Of a stretch of 64,000 nt of DNA, positions 28,638 to 37,054 are shown piece after piece; the stretch's first letter is position 1, and each line of letters opens with the position of its first letter. A program made the position numbers and the translations under genes. The notes below the pieces were generated by a model that was not told where the DNA came from, ran no database searches, and saw nothing but the letters and a program-made list of their open reading frames with translations. Source of the DNA: Streptococcus pantholopis (lineage in GTDB: Bacteria > Bacillota > Bacilli > Lactobacillales > Streptococcaceae); NCBI RefSeq assembly GCF_001642085.1, contig NZ_CP014699.1, positions 806,001-870,000 on the forward strand, in the 5' to 3' direction.

Positions 28638-29954
28638 TTGTCCTTAATTCAAGAGGAGTTAGAGATTATTAATATAAAAAAATTGATGGAATTAAATCTA
28701 AAAATTCCTGAATATCAGAGACCTTACCGTTGGTCATCACGTTCAGTGGATACTTTATTCACAGATACCTATGAAGCTTTTAAATCTAAAATTGATGAGT
28801 ATCGACTGGGTTCGGTTATTCTACATAAAGAAGAGTCTGAAACGAAGAAATATAACCCTCGCTATAATTTAGTCGATGGTCAACAACGAACAACGACACT
28901 TTCAATTTTATTGTTTGCATTGGGAGAAGATTCCCAAGCTCTTTTAAACGAAGGTTACAGCATATCCTCACGGGACTCAATTCAAAACAACTTTGCTTTA
29001 TTACAAAAACGCATTAAGGAACTTTCTGAAGATGAGAGAGATAAGTATAAACGGTTCCTTAAGGAAAATTGCAAAGTTGTAAAGATTGTTACTGATAGTG
29101 AGCAAGAGGCTTTTCAATTTTTTGATTCACAAAATTCCCGGGGGAAAGCTCTGAAACCACATGATTTATTGAAGTCTTACCATCTAAGAGAAATGACTAG
29201 GGAATCTGAACAGGAAAAAATAGCTTTAATCTCTCAATGGGAAGACACTAATCAAAATGACTTAGAAAACTTGTTTAGAACTTATTTATATCCTGTTATA
29301 CGTTGGATTAGAAATCGTGATGGGCTGAACTATTCATCAGATAAAATTCAACTTTTTAAAGGAATCGAGCCATCAAATATCTTCAATTATGCAATTTATC
29401 ATAAGGCCAGCAATATTTTTATTGAGCAAATGAATTCAAATGAATTACTTAACTTTGATGAGGTGAATCAGTTCCAATTGACGCAGCCTATTATTGCTGG
29501 GAGGCGATTTTTTGTCTGGACATTACATTATGCAGATTTACTAGACCAAGTAAAAGATAAAATTGGTAGCTACCACCATCATAATGAAGGTGAGCTGCCA
29601 AGCAGACGTACTGGCGATATTTACATTAAGCAGCTTTATGAAGCTTCCTTATTGTTTTTTGCAGATCGATTTGGATTTGAGGCTATCGATGACGGTGTTA
29701 TGCATCAGCTTTACACATGGTGCTATTCACTCAGGGTAGAGATGAAAGCCGTTTATCCGCAAACAATAAACAAATACGCTCAAGGGAAACACGAACGTAT
29801 TAATACTGGGAAGTTTGTATTTTCCTTATTAAGTGAGATGACTGATCCACAAGAGTTGAAAACTGTGATTTGGGATAGGGTTGAACTGGATAATCAAAAC
29901 AGTAAATACAAAGAAATATATGAACTAATGAAAGAGTGGAATGGGTGGCAGTGA
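28638..29954 (+). CDS. DUF262 protein, GmrS-like, without HNH domain
   Basis: A 438-aa protein from TTG 28638, which sits 8 bp after AAGGAGG; the longer frame from ATG 28602 overlaps the promoter. DUF262 motifs: IPEYQRPYRW (about 24-33), RLGSVILH, LVDGQQRTTTLS (about 77-88), and FFDSQNSRGKALKPHDLLKSYHL. DUF262 is a ParB/Srx-related nucleotide-hydrolysing domain known from GmrS, BrxU and SspE. The C-terminal half is alpha-helical in character and lacks the DUF1524 nuclease motif. The stop overlaps the start of the next gene (TGATG), so the pair is coupled. Probably the sensor/NTPase half of a restriction-like system. Confidence 0.88.
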   Translation: MSLIQEELEIINIKKLMELNLKIPEYQRPYRWSSRSVDTLFTDTYEAFKSKIDEYRLGSVILHKEESETKKYNPRYNLVDGQQRTTTLSILLFALGEDSQALLNEGYSISSRDSIQNNFALLQKRIKELSEDERDKYKRFLKENCKVVKIVTDSEQEAFQFFDSQNSRGKALKPHDLLKSYHLREMTRESEQEKIALISQWEDTNQNDLENLFRTYLYPVIRWIRNRDGLNYSSDKIQLFKGIEPSNIFNYAIYHKASNIFIEQMNSNELLNFDEVNQFQLTQPIIAGRRFFVWTLHYADLLDQVKDKIGSYHHHNEGELPSRRTGDIYIKQLYEASLLFFADRFGFEAIDDGVMHQLYTWCYSLRVEMKAVYPQTINKYAQGKHERINTGKFVFSLLSEMTDPQELKTVIWDRVELDNQNSKYKEIYELMKEWNGWQ

Positions 29955-31738
29955 TGGAAAATAGGCCAGAAAAGATACCAGTATCAAAGATTTTTTCTAA
30001 TGTACGATACGAAGTCCCTATCTATCAAAGAAATTATGCCTGGGATACTGTTCAAATAGAACAGCTGATTGAAGATATTGACAATTCTCAGGAAGATTAT
30101 TTTCTTGGCAATTTAATTGTTAATCAGAGAGATTTTGACCATTTTGAAGTTATCGATGGTCAGCAACGATTAACAACTTTGTACCTGTTGGAACGATATT
30201 TAGGTATTTCATTCAGTGAGAAAGCGCTACAATTTGAAGCGCGTGAAAAGGCAAATGGAACTTTAAAAGCTTTATCCAATTTAGACCAATTGGAGGAGAA
30301 ATTCCATTCTGATGAAATAAAATTAGGGTTTAAAATTATCGAAGATTATTTTGAGAAGACAGGACTGAAAAATCGCAAGGAAGAATTTATTCAAAGATTA
30401 GATAGAGTAAACCTTATCCGAATACAGGTACCTGATAAAATTGATTTGAACCATTATTTTGAAATCATGAATACGCGTGGCGAGCAACTAGAGATCCATG
30501 AGATTGCAAAGGCTAATTTTCTATCTAAACTTATTTCTGAAAAAGATAAGTTAATTGCCAATGATATATGGGAATATTGTTCCAATATGGATTCCTATAT
30601 CCAAATGAACTACCCACAAGAAAAACGAGATAAAATTTTTAATTCTAGCTGGAGTGCTTTATCTGACCATACTGTCAATTTTGATTCTTTAAAATCATAT
30701 TATCATGATACTAAAGAATTTGATGGAAGACTTAGTCTGTCTGAAATTATTCTTAAAGGAAAAGTTGGAAAAGCCTCTCAGGACAATCAATATAAAGATA
30801 CAGAGAATGAACGATTTGAATCAATTATTTCGTTTCCTGATTTTTTACTGCAGGTTAATGCAGCGCTGAATAGTGCAAACAGTGAAGATGATTCGAGTCT
30901 GGATGATAAAAATTTTTTAAAAACTCTTGAAAATAATTGGGAAAATGAAGCGTCAGCTAAAAAATTTTTATTTACTCTTTTAAAGGCGCGTGTTATATTT
31001 GACAAATATGTTTTGAAACGTGAGTACCTACGTGATTACAAAGAGACAGGGAAATGGTCGCTTCAAAGTCTTGAAAAATACAGTGACAGAGGCGGTGACA
31101 AGCCAAGGTATGTTAGGACTTTTAGTGGTGGAGAAGACAAGCGAAACCAACAAATTCGTGCCTTACAGTCTGCGTTACGTATTACTTACACTTCGCCTAA
31201 AACAATGCATTGGATTTCATTAATTTTATCAAGTTACCTTAATGATGCTAATTCTGATATGTTAGGAATTCTCGAGGACTATGCTCAATCTAAGATTGAT
31301 GCTTCTGGGTACCAAAAAGCCAAAGGATTTACTTTTGAAAGAATTGTATTTAGTTATTTAGATTATCTACTTTATCGAGATGGCTATTCTTATAATGGTC
31401 AAGAAATAGTAAAGCCGCTAGCTGATGATTGGCATTTCCAATTTAGAAGTTCGATTGAGCATTTTTATCCGCAGTATCCAGCTGAATGGCCTAAATGGGA
31501 TGATAATGATTTAAATTGTTTTGGGAATTTAGCTCTGATTACAGTTTCAGGTAATTCAACATTTAGCAATGCAACGCCGATAGGTAAGGCAAGTACACAT
31601 CCGGCTATCATTGAGCAGAGTTTGAAATTAAGAATTATGGCTGAAATGATGAAGCAAAATGATAATAACTGGAATCAAGATTTAGCACAAAAACATCAAA
31701 TCGAAATGTTTGAAGTCCTTGGAAAAGACTCAAACTAA
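29954..31738 (+). CDS. DUF262-DUF1524 protein, GmrSD-like
   Basis: A 594-aa protein from ATG 29954 (GTG 29936 is also open). The N-terminal DUF262 has VPIYQRNYAW (about 21-30), YFLGNLIVNQ, VIDGQQRLTTLY (about 66-77) and FEIMNTRGEQLEIHEIAKAN. The C-terminal region has IEHFYPQYP (about 501) and CFGNLALITVSGNSTFSN (about 523), matching the His and GNL-N elements of the DUF1524 HNH-like nuclease. GmrSD enzymes cut glucosylated hydroxymethylcytosine phage DNA; related DUF262-DUF1524 proteins cut other modified DNA. Here one full enzyme is paired with a nuclease-less DUF262 partner, which is not the classic GmrS plus GmrD split. Confidence 0.88.
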   Translation: MENRPEKIPVSKIFSNVRYEVPIYQRNYAWDTVQIEQLIEDIDNSQEDYFLGNLIVNQRDFDHFEVIDGQQRLTTLYLLERYLGISFSEKALQFEAREKANGTLKALSNLDQLEEKFHSDEIKLGFKIIEDYFEKTGLKNRKEEFIQRLDRVNLIRIQVPDKIDLNHYFEIMNTRGEQLEIHEIAKANFLSKLISEKDKLIANDIWEYCSNMDSYIQMNYPQEKRDKIFNSSWSALSDHTVNFDSLKSYYHDTKEFDGRLSLSEIILKGKVGKASQDNQYKDTENERFESIISFPDFLLQVNAALNSANSEDDSSLDDKNFLKTLENNWENEASAKKFLFTLLKARVIFDKYVLKREYLRDYKETGKWSLQSLEKYSDRGGDKPRYVRTFSGGEDKRNQQIRALQSALRITYTSPKTMHWISLILSSYLNDANSDMLGILEDYAQSKIDASGYQKAKGFTFERIVFSYLDYLLYRDGYSYNGQEIVKPLADDWHFQFRSSIEHFYPQYPAEWPKWDDNDLNCFGNLALITVSGNSTFSNATPIGKASTHPAIIEQSLKLRIMAEMMKQNDNNWNQDLAQKHQIEMFEVLGKDSN

Positions 31739-31918
31739 TTCCATATCACAATTAAAAATGCTATAGTGGCACGAAAGAGAGTGAGATGGTGGTGTCCCTG
31801 CGTTTGCGCCTAGACTGGGGTTATATTGACTTCCTTCAAAGATAATAACGTTAATCTTAGGGGTTAAAAGAATTATCTTCGTGGGGTTTTCTTTTTGAGA
31901 AAATGGCTTGAAGTCATA

Positions 31919-31956
31919 ATACAAAAGGGAACCGACTACTCGGTTTCCTTTTGTAT
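31919..31956. terminator. Strong terminator after the DUF262 pair
   Basis: ATACAAAAGG-g-AACCGA and TCGGTTTCCTTTTGTAT pair almost perfectly around a short loop, with T-rich arms. It lies 180 bp after the stop and should end the DUF262 transcript. Confidence 0.8.
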
Positions 31957-32397
31957 TATCAATTACTTTGTACGAAAAAATATGTATGATCTTGGTTGTA
32001 AAGGGTGTGGGAGTAGTTAAAGGGTCTGCCGTCTGTGAGCTAGGAGATTTTTTCTATGAGAAGGGCAGGACTCTGGCTGGGAAGCTGGAGCAGTTGCGCT
32101 TGGGTGTCATTTGGTATAAGAAAATCATTGCAAGTAACGGACAAATCTTGAGTGATTAAAAGATATATCTCCAGAAAGAATCTGGAGATTTTTAAGTTAC
32201 AGTGTTTTTGATGGTTATGATTTAGCTATCAGAAAAAAGCAGTTAAGAATTAATTAACAGCAGAACAGATCCCTAGTTCTCTTAGTAAGACTTGCCTTGG
32301 TGGAAATTTTTTGATTAAAAACATGGTATAATAAAGGCGGAATACAGGTTTTGCTTATTCAGAGGATTGATAGCTGCCGCAGCAGCCTTATCTTATT
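31957..32397. other. Gene-poor right edge of the accessory region
   Basis: A 63-codon frame at 31968-32159 starts with TTG without a ribosome site and matches no family. Directly after it ATCTCCAG-aaagaat-CTGGAGAT plus a T-run (32167-32193) is a terminator, so something here is or was transcribed. TGGTATAAT at 32323-32331 is a good extended -10 for the next gene. No other structure is seen. Confidence 0.5.
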
Positions 32398-33042
32398 ATG
32401 GTTTTTTTAATGGCCTTGAAGATGGATGGTTACATTAAACATTTGGAAAACGAATTCGCTTTGATAGAGTACGGCTTTAAAGCGGAAGAAAAGCAGGCTT
32501 TAGCTGATTTTAATGTTTTGGCTCCTGCCTCTGTTAAAAAGCAGGCTTTTAAAGCTTATCAATCTGCTGTCTATCAAGTCAGAATGTATGCTGTCTTTCT
32601 CTTTAGCTGTTTATCAGATGATGAGACTGTTTTAACATTCATGAGAGATGAAGTTTCTAAGGATGATAATTGGCGGGTACAGGAAGTATTAGCAAAGTCC
32701 TTTGGTACCTTTTGCCAAAAAACTGGCTATGAAACATCGCTTCTGACTATTGATGAATGGCTGAACAACAGCAATCCTAACACTAGAAGGGCGGTGACGG
32801 AGGGGGTGAGGATATGGACAAGCCGGCCTTTTTTTAAAGAAAAACCAAATGAGGCCGTCAAAAGGCTGTCGCGTTTAAAAGAAGACAGCAGTCAGTATGT
32901 CAGAAAGTCTGTGGGCAATGCTTTAAAAGATATCAGCAAAAGGTTTCCTGAACTGATTAAAACAGAAGTGGAAAGCTGGAGTTTAGAGAGCAGAGAAATT
33001 AAAGAAGTCTACAAACTAGCTAGCAAATTTTTAGAGAAATAA
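32398..33042 (+). CDS. AlkD-like HEAT-repeat DNA alkylation repair protein
   Basis: A 214-aa all-helical protein resembling the DNA alkylation repair (AlkC/AlkD) family, whose HEAT-like repeats wrap around DNA and excise positively charged alkylated purines. Helical repeats are visible, such as NWRVQEVLAKSFGTFC, NPNTRRAVTEGVRIW and SQYVRKSVGNALKDISKRFPE; Trp and Asp/Glu positions of such repeats fit the family. The start is uncertain: ATG 32398 and ATG 32410 are both in frame and neither has a clear ribosome site. Function as a glycosylase is inferred from the family only. Confidence 0.75.
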   Translation: MVFLMALKMDGYIKHLENEFALIEYGFKAEEKQALADFNVLAPASVKKQAFKAYQSAVYQVRMYAVFLFSCLSDDETVLTFMRDEVSKDDNWRVQEVLAKSFGTFCQKTGYETSLLTIDEWLNNSNPNTRRAVTEGVRIWTSRPFFKEKPNEAVKRLSRLKEDSSQYVRKSVGNALKDISKRFPELIKTEVESWSLESREIKEVYKLASKFLEK

Positions 33043-33199
33043 TCTAGTTGCGGGATGATAGTGAATGATAAGAGTATTGGTGTTAGGTTTTATCATATTT
33101 GAGATTGAGTTAATCAAATTCCATATTTATTTTAGGTTTAATATTTTCTTCAGTAAACTACTCAGTTGTTCTTTTGTCAAACTCTGCAACTGTTTTTAC

Positions 33200-33230
33200 T
33201 TGACTTGGAGTCTACTCCAAGGTGTATAAT
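33200..33230 (+). promoter_or_regulatory. MerR/NmlR-type promoter of the aldo/keto reductase gene
   Basis: TTGACT (33200-33205) and TATAAT (33225-33230) are 19 bp apart, the over-long spacing that MerR regulators correct by twisting DNA. A perfect dyad CTTGGAGTCTACTCCAAG (33204-33221) fills the spacer and matches the operator described for the NmlR/AdhR branch, which responds to aldehydes and nitrosative stress. No MerR-family gene lies in the window, so the regulator would act from elsewhere. Confidence 0.92.
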
Positions 33231-33268
33231 GAAAATATTTAAATAAGCAAAAAATAAGGAGGTCTCTT

Positions 33269-34258
33269 ATGGAATATACAAAATTGGGAAATACCGGGCT
33301 TGAAGTTTCCAAATTATGTCTCGGTTGTATGAGTTTTGGTGATGCCAGTCTGGGTTACCATCATTCCGGCTGGCTGCTTGATGAAGAAAAGTCACGTGTC
33401 ATTATAAAAAAAGCTTTAGATTTAGGCTTTAATTTTTTTGATACCGCCAATGTTTACGGCAAAGGGACAAGTGAGGAGTACCTTGGACGTGCTTTGCGTG
33501 ACTTTGCTGACCGCGACGAAGTGGTGATTGCGACCAAGGTTTTCTTTGGTGACAACTGGCTTATGGGTAAAAATCCAAGGGGCTTATCCCGTAAGGCTAT
33601 TTTCAGTCAGGTTGAAGCCAGTCTTAAACGTTTGGGAACGGACTTTATTGATGTGCTTTACATCCACCGTTGGGATTACTATACGCCCATTGAAGAAACG
33701 ATGGCTGCACTGAATGATTTAGTGCGGTCAGGCAAAGTTCACTATCTTGGTGCATCGGCTATGTACACTTGGCAGTTCCAAAAAGCGCAGTATGTAGCTG
33801 AGAAAAACGGCTGGACAAAATTTTCAGTGATGCAGAACCACTACAATATGCTATATCGCGAAGATGAGCGCGAGATGATTCCTTTTTGCAAAGATTCAGG
33901 TGTCGGATTGGCTCCTTACAGTCCTTTGGCAGCAGGACGTGTAGTGCGTGACTGGAGTGCTGATACAGCCCGCAGTAAGACAGACCAAGTCGCTAAATCA
34001 AATTATGACAGTACGGAAGCAGAAGACAGAGCTATTGTGTCGCGTGTTGCAGAAACTGCCGAAAAATACGGTGTGACACGTGCTCAGGTTGCATTGTCCT
34101 GGCTCTGGAAAAAAGGAATCGATTCGCCTATTGTCGGAGTGACCAAAGAAAAGTATTTGGATGATTTTATGGGGGCTTTTGACCTTAGCCTGACTGATGA
34201 AGATATGGCTTATTTGGATGAAAAATATCTGCCGCATAAAATTGTCGGTGCCTTATAG
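33269..34258 (+). CDS. Aldo/keto reductase
   Basis: NAD(P)H-dependent reductase of aldehydes and ketones; 329 aa, TIM barrel. The catalytic tetrad is visible: Asp and Tyr in FFDTANVYG, Lys in VIATKVFF, His in LYIHRWDY. The cofactor region is VGLAPYSPLAAGR and the C-terminal SPIVGVTKEKYLDD. AATAAGGAGG precedes the ATG. The promoter is of NmlR/AdhR type, so induction by reactive aldehydes such as methylglyoxal or formaldehyde is likely. Monocistronic; a terminator follows. Confidence 0.92.
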   Translation: MEYTKLGNTGLEVSKLCLGCMSFGDASLGYHHSGWLLDEEKSRVIIKKALDLGFNFFDTANVYGKGTSEEYLGRALRDFADRDEVVIATKVFFGDNWLMGKNPRGLSRKAIFSQVEASLKRLGTDFIDVLYIHRWDYYTPIEETMAALNDLVRSGKVHYLGASAMYTWQFQKAQYVAEKNGWTKFSVMQNHYNMLYREDEREMIPFCKDSGVGLAPYSPLAAGRVVRDWSADTARSKTDQVAKSNYDSTEAEDRAIVSRVAETAEKYGVTRAQVALSWLWKKGIDSPIVGVTKEKYLDDFMGAFDLSLTDEDMAYLDEKYLPHKIVGAL

Positions 34259-34275
34259 CCAATAAAGAAGCTGAG

Positions 34276-34315
34276 ACAGATTCCTGCAATGAAACAATCA
34301 GGAATCTGTTTTCTT
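34276..34315 (+). terminator. Terminator of the aldo/keto reductase gene
   Basis: ACAGATTCCTG and CAGGAATCTGT pair perfectly around a 12-base loop, followed by TTTCTTTT. Confidence 0.88.
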
Positions 34316-34317
34316 TT

Positions 34318-34407
34318 CACGACCGCTATAGTGCTCAGGAGCTTCTGGCCCAAAACGGTCCTACTGCTGATAATATTATCGGCCATATTCTGGCAGATTT
34401 AGTCTAA
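34318..34407 (+). pseudogene. C-terminal fragment of a lost gene
   Basis: An open frame ending in TAA reads HDRYSAQELLAQNGPTADN then IIGHILADLV. It has protein-like composition and is followed by its own perfect terminator, but has no start. It looks like the 3' end of a gene otherwise deleted between the aldo/keto reductase and the LysR gene. The parent family is not recognised. Confidence 0.5.
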
Positions 34408-34410
34408 AAT

Positions 34411-34439
34411 AAAATCAGTACTTTCGAGTACTGATTTTT
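34411..34439. terminator. Perfect TTCG-loop terminator
   Basis: AAAATCAGTACT-ttcg-AGTACTGATTTT: a perfect 12-bp stem with a stable tetraloop, A and T runs on both sides. It lies 60 bp beyond the LysR gene end and directly after the gene fragment. Confidence 0.92.
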
Positions 34440-34499
34440 AATTTTATGACTGATTTTAGGCTGAGAACAAAAACGTTTTTTAAAAGAGAAGAGCAAGCA

Positions 34500-35387
34500 T
34501 TATAAATGCAGCTGAGTTTTATCATAAAGATTTTGTAAGATATCAATGAGAACTTTGATGCTGGCTGAATGACTGCCCTTATGGATACAAAGAACGAAAT
34601 CGAAATGCTCGGGGCAGTCAAAAGGAATCCAACTGAAGGTTCCGCTGTGATCATTTAGGTAGCCAGGCGATAAGCAGATTGCTTTATCGCTGGCTACTTG
34701 AATCAAAGTAAAATCATGGGTCGGGCTGTTATAGTAGCTGATGGGAACTTGTGACAGCACTCGCTGCTGTACCTGACGCAGTGTTTTTGAAGATCCGCCA
34801 TTTATCAGGAGTGTTCGATGGGCCAAGTCTTTACTGGCAACATGGCTTTTTTGCGCTAAGGGATCCTTATTTTGACAAAGCAGATAGATGTGGCTGGTAT
34901 ATAAAGGATAAGCAGTGATACCAGTCAGTTTTTCGGCTTCTTCTTTAGGCAGCAGAATCATATCTAATTCTTTCTGGATAAAAGCAGTAATAGAGTCATT
35001 CGGTGCCTGTATTTCAGGAACGATTTGGACAGTAGGCTGTTTTTCCTCGAATTCTTTGATCGCTTGAGGGAGCAGGTAAAGAGCTGAACGTGAAGCAAAA
35101 CCAATCTTAATAGAATTTTTGTACTTCTCACCCATATTCTGAGCCTGTTCTATTGCTAACTGCCACTCAACAGAAATTCGCTGCAGGGAGCTTATCAGCT
35201 GTTGTCCTGCAGGTGTCAGCCGAATGCTTTTCCCGATTCGATCGAAAATTAAAAAGCCGACCTCTTCTTCAATAACTTTAATCTGATAGGACAAAGATGG
35301 CTGTGAGATAAATAGGTTTTCAGCAGCTCGGCTTAAATTAAGTGTTTTAGCCGTTTCAATAAGGTATTCTACTTGTTTGATATTCAT
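34500..35387 (-). CDS. LysR-family transcriptional regulator
   Basis: A 295-aa regulator: N-terminal winged helix MNIKQVEYLIETAKTLNLSRAAENLFISQPSLSYQI (HTH about 18-37), then a periplasmic-binding-like effector domain (about 90-290). It is divergent from the six-gene redox operon starting at 35494, the classic LysR layout, so that operon is the likely target. A palindromic T-N11-A type site lies between the two starts. The inducer is unknown. Confidence 0.93.
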   Translation of the reverse strand: MNIKQVEYLIETAKTLNLSRAAENLFISQPSLSYQIKVIEEEVGFLIFDRIGKSIRLTPAGQQLISSLQRISVEWQLAIEQAQNMGEKYKNSIKIGFASRSALYLLPQAIKEFEEKQPTVQIVPEIQAPNDSITAFIQKELDMILLPKEEAEKLTGITAYPLYTSHIYLLCQNKDPLAQKSHVASKDLAHRTLLINGGSSKTLRQVQQRVLSQVPISYYNSPTHDFTLIQVASDKAICLSPGYLNDHSGTFSWIPFDCPEHFDFVLCIHKGSHSASIKVLIDILQNLYDKTQLHL

Positions 35388-35403
35388 AAGTTTCTCTTAT
35401 AAA

Positions 35404-35462
35404 ATTATTTTATAAATAATAGGAATTATGTGTTGGACAATTTTATTATACGACATTATAAT
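35404..35462 (+). promoter_or_regulatory. Intergenic LysR site and promoter of the redox operon
   Basis: ATTATTT-tat-AAATAAT (35404-35420) is a perfect dyad of LysR-box form. TTGGAC (35433-35438), 18 bp and TATAAT (35457-35462) give a promoter for the plus-strand operon. The dyad sits just upstream of the -35, where an activator would bind, and overlaps the start region of the LysR gene, fitting autoregulation. Confidence 0.75.
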
Positions 35463-35493
35463 GGAAGTATCAAGTGAAGAGATAGGAGAAAGG

Positions 35494-35865
35494 ATGTCTG
35501 ACCAAGAATTGTTAAAAAAACTTTACCGCCAGGTCAATCAGGCGATGGTTGCTAAAGATACGGCTGCTTTAAGAGAGCTTCTGCAGCCCGATACGGTTTT
35601 AGTCCATATGTCCGGCTATATTCAGCCTGTATCAGAATGGCTAAATCAGATTGAGACTGGAGAAATGGTTTACTATTCTTGGAAAGAGGAGGCTATCAAA
35701 AACTTGGTTATCGACGGCAATAAGGCAAGCTTAATAGGGCAGAGCCGTGTTAAAGCTAAAGTTTGGGGGAGCGGTCCTCACACTTGGCCTTTGCAGATTA
35801 AAATGTTTTTTGAAAAAGTGGGAGAGGATTGGAAAATTACAAAACAGATTGCTTCAACTTATTAA
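35494..35865 (+). CDS. NTF2-like / SnoaL-like small protein
   Basis: A 123-aa protein of the NTF2-like fold (DUF4440/SnoaL group): N-terminal helices LLKKLYRQVNQAMVAKDTAALRELL, then the curved sheet with VLVHMSGYIQPVSEWLNQI and IGQSRVKAKVW. ATG 35494 after AGGAGAAAGG is preferred to the longer frame from 35428. The fold serves small-molecule isomerases, hydratases or binding proteins; which applies here cannot be told. First gene of the LysR-linked operon. Confidence 0.78.
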   Translation: MSDQELLKKLYRQVNQAMVAKDTAALRELLQPDTVLVHMSGYIQPVSEWLNQIETGEMVYYSWKEEAIKNLVIDGNKASLIGQSRVKAKVWGSGPHTWPLQIKMFFEKVGEDWKITKQIASTY

Positions 35866-35885
35866 AGAAAATGGAGGATATACAG

Positions 35886-36329
35886 ATGACAATGACAGCA
35901 GCAGAAGAATTAGCAGCTCGTTCAGAGCTGAAATTGTTAGTCGATCGCTATGCAAATGAGTCAGATAAAGACAATCAGGATTATTATGTTAATATTTTCA
36001 CTCCTGACTGTCAGGTCCGTGTTTACTTTAATAATGAGGTGGGTATGGAATTTGATAATGTTCAGGATTTGATTGCAGCCTATAAAAGTTTTGGTGCAGC
36101 CAAAGAGGCCTTGCATATTAACGGACAGCAAGTGGTTGAATTTCAGGATACAGAACATGCTACAGGTGTGTGCTACGGCTTGGCTCATCTGGTTAATGAA
36201 GAAGACGGAGCAGATAAAATAACAACACACGGTATTCGCTACTATGATAGCTATGTTAAACAAAACGGTAAATGGGTGATTGCTGAACGCGATCAATACT
36301 TTGTTTTTTCAAAAACTGAAGATTTATAA
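35886..36329 (+). CDS. SnoaL-like domain protein
   Basis: A 147-aa protein of the SnoaL_4 type: AARSELKLLVDRYANESDK, then DYYVNIFTPDCQVRVYF, THGIRYYDSYVKQNGKWVI. ATG 35886 follows GGAGGATAT. It is 20 bp after the first NTF2-like gene but of a different subfamily. The fold often binds or isomerises ring compounds, which with the reductases downstream suggests action on a small carbonyl compound. That substrate is not known. Confidence 0.8.
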   Translation: MTMTAAEELAARSELKLLVDRYANESDKDNQDYYVNIFTPDCQVRVYFNNEVGMEFDNVQDLIAAYKSFGAAKEALHINGQQVVEFQDTEHATGVCYGLAHLVNEEDGADKITTHGIRYYDSYVKQNGKWVIAERDQYFVFSKTEDL

Positions 36330-36365
36330 AAAGTGACAGTCGTTTAAGGCTGTCAGCAGCCATTC

Positions 36366-36402
36366 GCGGCCTTTGTATCTTATGAACTGAACACGGCCTA
36401 AG
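36366..36402 (+). repeat. Single linker of the dispersed hairpin-cassette family
   Basis: CGGCCTTTGTATCTTATG, then AACTGAACACGGCCTAAG: one copy of the linker that separates hairpin cassettes at 48, 54 and 60 kb, without a cassette. It lies inside the redox operon, before the NmrA-like gene. Just upstream GACAGtCg/GgCTGTC can form a weak hairpin. Confidence 0.7.
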
Positions 36403-36440
36403 TTTTCTTTGTTATCTTAATCAAATGGAGGTATTTTATT

Positions 36441-37028
36441 ATGGCTAAGAATGTATTAATTATTGGCGCGACAGGTTCTTTAGGTCGTGCGCTTACACAA
36501 ACGCTTCTTGAGGAAACAGATGCACAGTTGACACTGTTTTCGCGCTCGGCAAATCGTATCCCTGCAGATGATGCACGGGTAAAAAAGATTTCAGCAAGTG
36601 TTTTCGATACGGCTGAATTAAAACAAGCAGTGGCTGATCAAGATGTGATTTTTGCGGCTCTTTCCGGAGATTTACCTGCAATGGCACAAGCCATTATCGA
36701 AGCGACAGGTAACAGTGCAGAACAAAGGCTGGTTTTTGTCAGCTCTTATGGGATTTACGGCGAATTACCGGGACAAAATGGACGGGTGGATCCAGTCCTT
36801 CGCTCCTACCGTCAGGCTGCTGACCTTGTAGAAGCTTCTCATCTGGATTATACGATTCTTCGTCCGGGCTGGTTTGATAACAGCAGTGATCTCAGTTATG
36901 AACTGTTTCCAAAAGGAGAGACGATTTACGGCAATAGCATCTCGCGTCGGGCAATTGCGCAGTGTGTGAAAACAATTGTTGAAGATCCGACTTTGCACAG
37001 TCGGATGAATTTAGGAATCGTACGTTAA
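36441..37028 (+). CDS. NmrA/YwnB-like NAD(P)-binding protein
   Basis: A 195-aa atypical short-chain dehydrogenase. The cofactor motif GATGSLGRAL follows the first strand (VLIIGATGSLG, residues 5-15). FVSSYGIYGEL and DYTILRPGWFDN are the typical substrate-side motifs of the NAD(P)H-binding family. There is no classic YxxxK, so it may be a redox sensor or reductase such as quinone reductases of this group. Part of the LysR-linked operon. Confidence 0.85.
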   Translation: MAKNVLIIGATGSLGRALTQTLLEETDAQLTLFSRSANRIPADDARVKKISASVFDTAELKQAVADQDVIFAALSGDLPAMAQAIIEATGNSAEQRLVFVSSYGIYGELPGQNGRVDPVLRSYRQAADLVEASHLDYTILRPGWFDNSSDLSYELFPKGETIYGNSISRRAIAQCVKTIVEDPTLHSRMNLGIVR

Positions 37029-37054
37029 AAAGGAGCAAAGATAAGGGGATTTAA

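Noticed and set aside
31968..32159. 63-codon frame starting TTG before a terminator
   Set aside because: No ribosome site and no recognisable family; kept only as part of the description of the island's right edge.
33133..33198. Minus-strand stretch reading LQSLTKEQLSSLLKKILNLK before the aldo/keto reductase promoter
   Set aside because: Could be the end of a lost regulator gene, but it is only 20 codons and nothing in it is diagnostic.
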